NCBI GenBank assembly: GCA_945788595.1
Contig: CALZMS010000009.1
Span: 1-12,204, forward strand
Direction: 5' to 3'
DNA length: 12,204 nt
From: an uncultured Lachnospiraceae bacterium
GTDB lineage: Bacteria > Bacillota > Clostridia > Lachnospirales > Lachnospiraceae
Shown here: positions 7,326 through 12,204 of the stretch, in pieces
Layout: the number at the start of each line of letters is the position of its first letter
Numbering within the stretch: position 1 is the stretch's first letter
The notes under the pieces: model-generated
The model's input: only the letters and a program-made list of their open reading frames with translations
Database searches by the model: none
Told to the model about the DNA's origin: nothing
Translations under genes and position numbers: made by a program

Positions 7326-7375
7326 GAAAACGTGACGATTTGAAAAATACTATGTATGAGGAAAAGGAGTATAAA

Positions 7376-8146
7376 GTGGATCGAATAATCGCGATAGCAA
7401 ATCAGAAGGGTGGAGTTGGTAAATCTACCACGGCGATCAATTTGTCTGCGTGTCTGGCGGAGGCTGGAAAGAGGGTTCTGACTATTGATATGGATCCGCA
7501 GGGAAATACCACCAGTGGACTAGGGGTGGATAAGGATGATCTGGAAAATACGGTATATGAGCTGATTTTAGGGGAGTGTTCGGCTGAGGACTGTATTATT
7601 GAGCTTCCTATTGATAATCTCAGTATTATTCCGTCGAATGTGAATCTGGCAGGAGCGGAGATCGAACTTATCGGAATGGATGATAAGGAATATATTCTGA
7701 GTAATGCTGTGGAAAATATCAAAGATAGGTATGATTTTATCATTATTGATTGTCCGCCGTCTCTGAATCTGTTGACTATTAACGCTATGACGACGGCAAA
7801 GTCTGTTCTGGTGCCGATTCAGTGTGAATATTATGCCCTAGAGGGGCTGGCACAGCTTATGCATACGATTGATCTGGTACATGATCGGTTGAATGAGGAA
7901 TTGGTGATCGAGGGGGTTGTTTTTACCATGTATGATGCAAGGACGAATCTTTCTTTGCAGGTGGTAGAAAATGTTAAGGATAACCTTCAGCAGATGATCT
8001 ATAAGACAATTATTCCGAGAAATGTACGTTTGGCAGAGGCTCCCAGTCATGGATTGCCTATTAATCTGTATGATTCCCGTTCTACAGGTGCGGAAAGTTA
8101 CCGTATGCTTGCAGAGGAAGTTATGGCGTGGCCGGATAACGACTAA
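7376..8146 (+). CDS. parA: Chromosome-partitioning ATPase ParA (Soj)
   Basis: ParA-type ATPase that binds DNA non-specifically as an ATP dimer and is cleared by ParB, moving origin regions apart; in Bacillus Soj also acts on DnaA. The 256-residue product has the deviant Walker A KGGVGKST (11-18), DMDPQGN (38-44) and the Walker B-like IIDCPPS (123-129), and begins directly at the Walker fold without an N-terminal DNA-binding domain, as chromosomal Soj proteins do. The start is GTG at 7376, chosen because AAGGAG (7364-7369) lies 6 bases upstream and the product then starts like its homologues (MDRIIAIANQKGG). An in-frame TTG at 7340 and ATG at 7352 would add poorly conserved residues and lack a ribosome site. 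parB follows after 16 bases. Confidence 0.95.
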   Translation: MDRIIAIANQKGGVGKSTTAINLSACLAEAGKRVLTIDMDPQGNTTSGLGVDKDDLENTVYELILGECSAEDCIIELPIDNLSIIPSNVNLAGAEIELIGMDDKEYILSNAVENIKDRYDFIIIDCPPSLNLLTINAMTTAKSVLVPIQCEYYALEGLAQLMHTIDLVHDRLNEELVIEGVVFTMYDARTNLSLQVVENVKDNLQQMIYKTIIPRNVRLAEAPSHGLPINLYDSRSTGAESYRMLAEEVMAWPDND

Positions 8147-8162
8147 ATAAAGGAGAAAAACA

Positions 8163-9092
8163 ATGGCAGTGAAAAAAGGAGGACTGGGAAAGGGTCTGGA
8201 TTCGTTGATTCAGTCCAGCAGTTCCCATCAGAAAGCAGCTACCAGACAGGAAGTGAAAAAAGAAGAGAAGGTTGTGGAAAAGATTGTTGAAAAAATCGTG
8301 GAAAAGCCGGTGGAACAGAGGATAAAGCTTTCCCTGATTGAACCCAACAGAGAACAGCCCAGAAAAAACTTCGATGAAGAGTCTTTGCAGGAATTAAGTG
8401 CGTCTATTCAGCAGTATGGTGTGATCCAGCCGCTGGTTGTGAAAAAAAATGAGGATTATTATGAGATTATAGCCGGTGAAAGACGTTGGAGAGCTGCCAA
8501 GATGGCAGGCTTGAAGGAAGTTCCGGTTGTCATCAAGGATTATACGGAGCAGGAAATCGTAGAGATTTCTCTTATTGAAAATATCCAGAGAGAAAATCTC
8601 AATCCGATTGAAGAAGCGATGGCCTATAAGCGTCTGATGGAGGAATTTCATCTGAAGCAGGAAGAAATAGCAAAGAGAGTATCAAAAAGCCGGACAGCTG
8701 TCACAAACTCTCTGCGACTGTTAAAATTGGATGAGAGAGTCAGTCAGATGCTGGTCGATGAGAAGCTGACGACGGGTCATGTGCGTGCTCTTTTGGCAAT
8801 CGAGGATAAAGATGCACAGTATGCAGGCGCACAGAGAGTTTTTGAGGAGAATCTCAGTGTCCGTGACACGGAAAAACTGGTCAAGCTTATTCTTACACCA
8901 AAGCCGCAGAAGGTAAAAAAAGAACTTTCTCATGCGGAAATCTATCAGAATATGGAAGAACGCATGAAAGAAATTTTTGGATCGAAAGTATCCATTAACC
9001 GGCGTACAGAACACAAAGGAAAAATAGAAATAGAATATTATTCAGATGAAGAACTGGAGCGGATTTTGGATATTATGAATTCTATGGAATAA
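8163..9092 (+). CDS. parB: Chromosome-partitioning protein ParB (Spo0J), CTPase and parS-binding
   Basis: CTP-dependent DNA clamp that loads at parS, spreads, stimulates ParA and recruits SMC. The 309-residue protein starts with the ParA-contact segment KGGLGKGLDSLI (5-16), followed by a charged linker (about 20-52). The N-terminal CTPase domain includes NREQPRKNF (62-70), GERRWRAAK (105-113) and ENIQRENLNP (139-148). A helix-turn-helix for parS binding spans about 164-188, and a C-terminal dimerisation domain follows. The linker contains three tandem units of the form VEKI, VEKI, VEKP (about 38-49). AAAGGAG sits 7 bases before the ATG. Two perfect parS sites lie just upstream of the operon, so protein and target are together. 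I see no second ParB-like gene (noc) here, unlike Bacillus. Confidence 0.97.
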   Translation: MAVKKGGLGKGLDSLIQSSSSHQKAATRQEVKKEEKVVEKIVEKIVEKPVEQRIKLSLIEPNREQPRKNFDEESLQELSASIQQYGVIQPLVVKKNEDYYEIIAGERRWRAAKMAGLKEVPVVIKDYTEQEIVEISLIENIQRENLNPIEEAMAYKRLMEEFHLKQEEIAKRVSKSRTAVTNSLRLLKLDERVSQMLVDEKLTTGHVRALLAIEDKDAQYAGAQRVFEENLSVRDTEKLVKLILTPKPQKVKKELSHAEIYQNMEERMKEIFGSKVSINRRTEHKGKIEIEYYSDEELERILDIMNSME

Positions 9093-9108
9093 AATAAGGA
9101 GAAATGCA

Positions 9109-9624
9109 ATGAATATATTTGCAGATACCACACTGGGAACGGTGTTGACGGTACTTTTGTTGGCGTTTACGGTTATTATGTTGATATCTACGCTGAATCT
9201 TACCGTCTCTGTGCATCGTTTGCATAAAAAATACAAACAATTTATGAAAGGGGCAGATGGTCTCTCTCTTGAAAAAAAGTTCACAAATAAGTTCAAAACT
9301 ATAGACAGATTAGAAAGCCAGATCAACATGGATCATCAGATTCTGGATATGATCAGAAATACCCAGGCGAAAACACTGACAAAGTACGGAATTGTAAAAT
9401 ATGACGCTTTCGATGATGTTGGTGGTAAGATGAGTTTTGCGCTGGCTAATCTGGACAAGTCAAATTCCGGTTATATTCTGAACGCGATTCACAGCCGTGA
9501 TAACTGTTTCCTGTATTTAAAGGAAATCGTAAAGGGTGAATCCTATATCATGCTCAGTGATGAGGAAATCCAGGCACTGAAGATAGCTGTAAACAGCGGA
9601 CTTGACAGTATAGATGAGGAATAA
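9109..9624 (+). CDS. DUF4446 family membrane-anchored protein
   Basis: A 171-residue protein of unknown function. Residues of about 8-32 form one hydrophobic segment, so it is probably anchored in the membrane with the rest in the cytoplasm. A charged helical stretch (about 36-80) links to a compact C-terminal domain containing KYGIVKYDAFDDVGGKMSFA, then NSGYILNAIHSRDNC and YLKEIVKGESYIMLSDEE, which I recognise as DUF4446. The family commonly sits right after parB in clostridia. Here it follows parB by 16 bases with a ribosome site (AAGGAG) before the ATG, so it is very likely translated from the same message. Context suggests a link to origin positioning or the envelope, but no function is shown by the sequence. 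No catalytic motif is evident. Confidence 0.85.
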   Translation: MNIFADTTLGTVLTVLLLAFTVIMLISTLNLTVSVHRLHKKYKQFMKGADGLSLEKKFTNKFKTIDRLESQINMDHQILDMIRNTQAKTLTKYGIVKYDAFDDVGGKMSFALANLDKSNSGYILNAIHSRDNCFLYLKEIVKGESYIMLSDEEIQALKIAVNSGLDSIDEE

Positions 9625-9635
9625 TCAGGCAATAC

Positions 9636-9664
9636 TTGCAAAAAGCAGAGTTCTGTTATATGAT
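9636..9664 (+). promoter_or_regulatory. Candidate serS promoter
   Basis: TTGCAA (9636-9641) and TATGAT (9659-9664) are 17 bases apart, matching the sigma-A consensus at 4 of 6 and 5 of 6 positions. A perfect TATAAT also occurs at 9691-9696, but without a -35 at proper spacing. Either could drive serS, which starts at 9750. The 125-base gap is too short for a full T-box leader, and none is seen. Confidence 0.45.
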
Positions 9665-9749
9665 TAAACAGATTTTGCACAGAAAAACATTATAATAGGA
9701 AATAAAACAAAATAAAGCTAAAGAAAAAGGAACAAGCAGGAGGAAAAAA

Positions 9750-11045
9750 ATGTTAGACATTCGCTTTGTACGTGAAAACCCGGAAGTGGTAAAGCAGAAT
9801 ATTAAAAATAAATTTCAGATGGCCAAGCTGCCGCTGGTAGATGAGGTTATTGATCTGGATAAAGAAAACCGTGAGATCAAGCAGGAAGTAGAGAATTTGC
9901 GTGCCCAGAGAAATAAAATGTCCAAACAGATCGGCGCACTGATGGGTCAGAAGAAATTTGAGGAAGCAGAAGCTGTAAAAAAAGAGGTTGCATCCTTTGC
10001 TGACCGTATCGAGGAGCTTTCTTCTCGCGAAAAAGAGGTGGAAGAACGCATCCGCACCATTATGATGACAATTCCGAATATTATTGATCCGTCCGTACCG
10101 ATTGGCGAGGATGATTCTCACAATGTTGAGATTGAGAAATTCGGCGAGCCGGTGGTACCGGATTTTGAAATCCCGTATCATACAGAAATCATGGAAAGTT
10201 TTGACGGTATTGATCTGGACGCTGCCGGACGTGTGGCCGGAAACGGATTTTACTATCTGATGGGCGATATCGCCAGACTGCATTCTGCAGTAATTTCCTA
10301 TGCCCGTGATTTTATGATTGACAGAGGTTTTACGTACTGCGTACCGCCGTTCATGATCCGCAGCAACGTAGTTACCGGCGTTATGAGCTTTGCTGAGATG
10401 GATGCCATGATGTACAAGATCGAAGGTGAGGATCTGTATCTGATTGGTACCAGTGAGCATTCTATGATCGGTAAATTTATCGACCAGATCATTCCGGAGG
10501 AAGAGCTGCCGAAGACTCTGACCAGCTATTCTCCCTGCTTCCGTAAGGAAAAAGGCGCTCACGGAATCGAGGAGAGAGGCGTTTACCGTATCCATCAGTT
10601 CGAAAAGCAGGAAATGATCGTTGTCTGCAAGCCGGAAGAGAGCAAGATGTGGTATGACAGACTGTGGCAGAATACTGTAGATCTGTTCCGTTCTCTGGAT
10701 ATTCCGGTAAGAACTCTGGAGTGCTGCTCCGGTGACCTGGCAGATCTGAAAGTAAAATCCTGCGACGTAGAGGCATGGTCCCCGCGTCAGAAAAAATATT
10801 TCGAAGTTGGCAGCTGCTCCAACCTGGGCGACGCACAGGCCAGACGTCTGAGAATCCGTGTAAACGGTGAGGATGGCAAGAAATATCTGGCTCATACACT
10901 GAATAATACTGTAGTAGCTCCGCCGCGTATGCTGATCGCTTTCCTGGAGAATAATCTGTGCGCAGATGGCACAGTAAATATTCCGAAAGTACTGCAGCCG
11001 TACATGGGCGGTAAAGAAAAACTGGTTCCGAAAAAGAAAAAATAA
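9750..11045 (+). CDS. serS: Seryl-tRNA synthetase (divergent clostridial type)
   Basis: Class II aminoacyl-tRNA synthetase that charges tRNA-Ser. The 431-residue protein has the N-terminal antiparallel coiled-coil arm (about 30-105) that grips the long variable arm of tRNA-Ser, then the catalytic core. The serine-binding TSE is at 234-236, motif 2 runs from CFRKEKGAHG (263-272) through RIHQFEKQE (280-288), the SCSN segment is at 355-358, and motif 3 is TVVAPPRMLIAFLENN (387-402) with the class II arginine R393. Compared with the common bacterial form, TSE is followed by HSMIGKF instead of VPLTN-like residues, and motif 3 reads APPR and ENN rather than AVGR or ATR and ENYQ. Key residues are kept, so it should be active. 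A strong AGGAGG lies 6 bases before the ATG. Confidence 0.95.
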   Translation: MLDIRFVRENPEVVKQNIKNKFQMAKLPLVDEVIDLDKENREIKQEVENLRAQRNKMSKQIGALMGQKKFEEAEAVKKEVASFADRIEELSSREKEVEERIRTIMMTIPNIIDPSVPIGEDDSHNVEIEKFGEPVVPDFEIPYHTEIMESFDGIDLDAAGRVAGNGFYYLMGDIARLHSAVISYARDFMIDRGFTYCVPPFMIRSNVVTGVMSFAEMDAMMYKIEGEDLYLIGTSEHSMIGKFIDQIIPEEELPKTLTSYSPCFRKEKGAHGIEERGVYRIHQFEKQEMIVVCKPEESKMWYDRLWQNTVDLFRSLDIPVRTLECCSGDLADLKVKSCDVEAWSPRQKKYFEVGSCSNLGDAQARRLRIRVNGEDGKKYLAHTLNNTVVAPPRMLIAFLENNLCADGTVNIPKVLQPYMGGKEKLVPKKKK

Positions 11046-11090
11046 TCGGAAACAGTGAATAGCTGTTAAAAAATAGAAAAGAGGATACAA

Positions 11091-11966
11091 GTGCACAGTT
11101 ATTTGAAATCGATTGGATTTTCCAATCTGGTTCGAAAAACGGACATTGATATCATTTTACAGGATGTAATCCGCCATTATGATGAAAAAAAAGTGATTGA
11201 AACACAGGATCACCGTCTGATGGCGGAATTATCCAGATCCTACGGATGTGATGTGGGGATAACTCTCTGCGGAGAGTACGATGATGAGGATAACTTTCAT
11301 CCGGAGTATTACTTCCCCTATTTTCGCGGTACCGGAATCTCTACAAGAGAGGAAGTAGGCGTGGAAAAGCATGGCGGTAGGGAATCCTATGCAGGTGCAT
11401 GTGAGGACGTCCGCGCGGGATCCACATTGTTTTTCTTTTTGCAGAATGTAGGCGAATACCTGGACCGTGTGGAAAAGGGATTGTTTCCTTCGAAACATAC
11501 CTCCGTTACCCTGTCAGGCCTAGCTTCCGAGGGAAAGGTCATTCTTCCTATTTATAAGTCGGAGCGTGTGCTGACAGAAAGCCGCAGACAGACCAGTGAG
11601 AGAACACAGCTTCTGGAGGCGGCAAAAAAAGGCGATGAAAGAGCCATGGAAAGTCTGACCATGGAGGATATTGATACGTATTCCATGATCACCAAACGAC
11701 TGGAAAAGGAAGATATCCTGACCATCGTGGACAGCTTTTTCATTCCCTGTGGTATTGAATGCGATCAGTATCAGGTTCTGGGAGAAATCGTGGATATCAT
11801 GGAAACGGTGAATAATGAAACCGGTGAGACCGTGGTACAGCTGGGGCTGAACTGCAACGATATTCCCTTTGACGTCTGCATTAACAAAAAAGATCTTCTC
11901 GGCACTCCGCAGGTCGGATTCCGGTTCAAAGGATACGTCTGGCTGCAAGGGCAGATCAATTTCTGA
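11091..11966 (+). CDS. DUF3881 family protein, unknown function
   Basis: A 291-residue soluble protein without signal peptide or membrane segments. From memory it matches DUF3881, a family I know mainly from Lachnospiraceae: start HSYLKSIGF, middle YYFPYFRG, and SLTMEDIDTYSMI, VDSFFIPCGIECDQY and CNDIPFDVCINKKDLLG in the C-terminal half. I see no nucleotide-binding, metal-binding or DNA-binding motif. Several acidic patches occur (for example EYDDEDNF near residue 63). The start is GTG, preceded by GAGG (11081-11084) 6 bases upstream; the product then begins as relatives do. It lies 45 bases after serS with no terminator between, so it is probably cotranscribed with it. The function is unknown, and the coupling to serS may reflect expression level only. 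Confidence 0.85.
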   Translation: MHSYLKSIGFSNLVRKTDIDIILQDVIRHYDEKKVIETQDHRLMAELSRSYGCDVGITLCGEYDDEDNFHPEYYFPYFRGTGISTREEVGVEKHGGRESYAGACEDVRAGSTLFFFLQNVGEYLDRVEKGLFPSKHTSVTLSGLASEGKVILPIYKSERVLTESRRQTSERTQLLEAAKKGDERAMESLTMEDIDTYSMITKRLEKEDILTIVDSFFIPCGIECDQYQVLGEIVDIMETVNNETGETVVQLGLNCNDIPFDVCINKKDLLGTPQVGFRFKGYVWLQGQINF

Positions 11967-12009
11967 CAGAAATGCCGGGTGGATTTGATTTTTTCATGGA
12001 AAACAGCTG

Positions 12010-12033
12010 CCGGATATGGTATAGTATATCCGG
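12010..12033 (+). promoter_or_regulatory. Palindrome enclosing an extended -10 upstream of tRNA-Arg
   Basis: An extended -10 element TGGTATAGT (12017-12025) lies about 55 bases before the tRNA-Arg 5' end. It sits between perfectly complementary 8-base arms CCGGATAT (12010-12017) and ATATCCGG (12026-12033). No clear -35 is present at the right distance. The palindrome could be an operator or may simply form a small RNA hairpin; it has no U-tract, so it is a poor terminator for the DUF3881 gene. Confidence 0.4.
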
Positions 12034-12078
12034 TAAGCCGTATATGTGCTTTCGGCACAGTTTATTATTATAAAAAGT

Positions 12079-12118
12079 GTCTCTGTAGCTCAGCTGGATA
12101 GAGCGACCGCCTCCTAAG
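12079..12118 (+). tRNA. tRNA-Arg (CCT), 5' half only
   Basis: Bases 12079-12085 form the acceptor 5' strand, 12086-12087 are U8 and A9, and the D arm is complete (stem 12088-12091 with 12101-12104, loop with the usual GG). The anticodon stem 5' strand is 12106-12110 and the 7-base loop 12111-12117 carries anticodon CCT at 12113-12115. After G12118 the sequence no longer matches: the 3' anticodon strand should read close to GCGGT but reads GGAAG. A T-arm-like unit (stem 12163-12167 with 12175-12179, loop TTCGAAT) occurs about 45 bases later, but the bases after it cannot pair with the acceptor. The gene is therefore interrupted, rearranged or mis-joined near the anticodon loop, and the window ends at 12204. 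Confidence 0.6.
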
Positions 12119-12139
12119 GAAGGGGCTTGCCTGACGCCT

Positions 12140-12172
12140 TTGAACTATAGGAAAAAGAACTCGATAGTTCGA
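12140..12172 (+). repeat. Inverted repeat after the tRNA-Arg break
   Basis: GAACTAT (12142-12148) and ATAGTTC (12164-12170) are perfect complements and can extend by one wobble and one A-T pair, enclosing a 15-base loop. An outer pair CTTTGA (12138-12143) with TCAAAG (12178-12183) offers an alternative fold. The right arm overlaps the T-arm-like sequence. It may belong to an integrated element or intron, or be chance. Confidence 0.4.
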
Positions 12173-12204
12173 ATCTGTCAAAGTAAGTGTTATATAGCTT
12201 GCCA

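Larger units (their letters stand above)
6875..7375. other. AT-rich intergenic region with parS sites upstream of parA
   Basis: About 500 bases without a convincing gene. The only short reading frames seen are an 11-codon frame at 7086 and a 7-codon frame at 7122, neither with a ribosome site. The stretch holds two perfect parS sites, one half-site, a strong sigma-A-like promoter at 6980-7007 and an extended -10 element at 7317-7325. It probably serves as both centromere and regulatory region for the parAB operon. Confidence 0.6.

Noticed and set aside
9625..9749. Possible T-box riboswitch ahead of serS
   Set aside because: The gap is only 125 bases, no T-box sequence or specifier hairpin is visible, and no terminator hairpin precedes serS.
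9753..11096. Long open frame on the - strand across all of serS (447 codons)
   Set aside because: It lies fully antisense to a well-supported serS, has no recognisable domains, and its Cys-, Phe- and His-rich composition is what the reverse complement of serS codons gives.
12045..12059. Small TGTGC/GCACA hairpin before the tRNA
   Set aside because: Only 5 bp with a broken T-rich tail; too weak to call a terminator or regulatory element.

Overview
The window looks like a chromosomal segment of a low-to-mid GC anaerobic Firmicute, most likely a member of the Lachnospiraceae (Clostridia). The reasons are the gene order yidC-jag-mnmE-mnmG-rsmG-parA-parB beside the replication origin, the long-loop clostridial type of YidC, the divergent clostridial type of seryl-tRNA synthetase, and two small conserved families (DUF4446 and DUF3881) that I associate with this group. 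All recognisable genes are on the + strand. The assignment rests on remembered family features, not on a database search.

Layout. Positions 39-3852 carry the membrane insertase yidC, the RNA-binding protein jag (khpB/eloR), a long composite stem-loop with a U-tract, and mnmE. Positions 3886-6490 carry mnmG and rsmG, which overlap by 8 bases, and are closed by an intrinsic terminator at 6498-6527. Positions 6491-7375 form a large AT-rich gap without a convincing gene. It holds a 212-base nested inverted repeat that resembles a MITE or palindromic repeat unit, a 20-bp perfect hairpin that may end a short transcript, two perfect parS sites plus a parS half-site, and several promoter-like sequences. 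Positions 7376-9624 are a tight parA-parB-DUF4446 operon with 16-base gaps. Positions 9750-11966 are serS and a DUF3881 gene. A tRNA-Arg(CCT) gene starts at 12079 but stops matching a tRNA after the anticodon loop, and the window ends 86 bases later.

How the parts work together. YidC inserts membrane proteins, and Jag is its usual neighbour, an RNA-binding protein tied to cell-wall elongation. MnmE and MnmG together make the cmnm5 modification of tRNA wobble uridine. RsmG methylates 16S rRNA. ParA, ParB and the parS sites form the origin-segregation system, with the binding sites directly upstream of their own operon. SerS charges tRNA-Ser.

Most of the window is ordinary housekeeping DNA. 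The parts worth a second look are the interrupted tRNA-Arg at the right edge, the nested inverted repeat, and the non-coding tract around the parS sites. I did not find a clear new multi-gene system.
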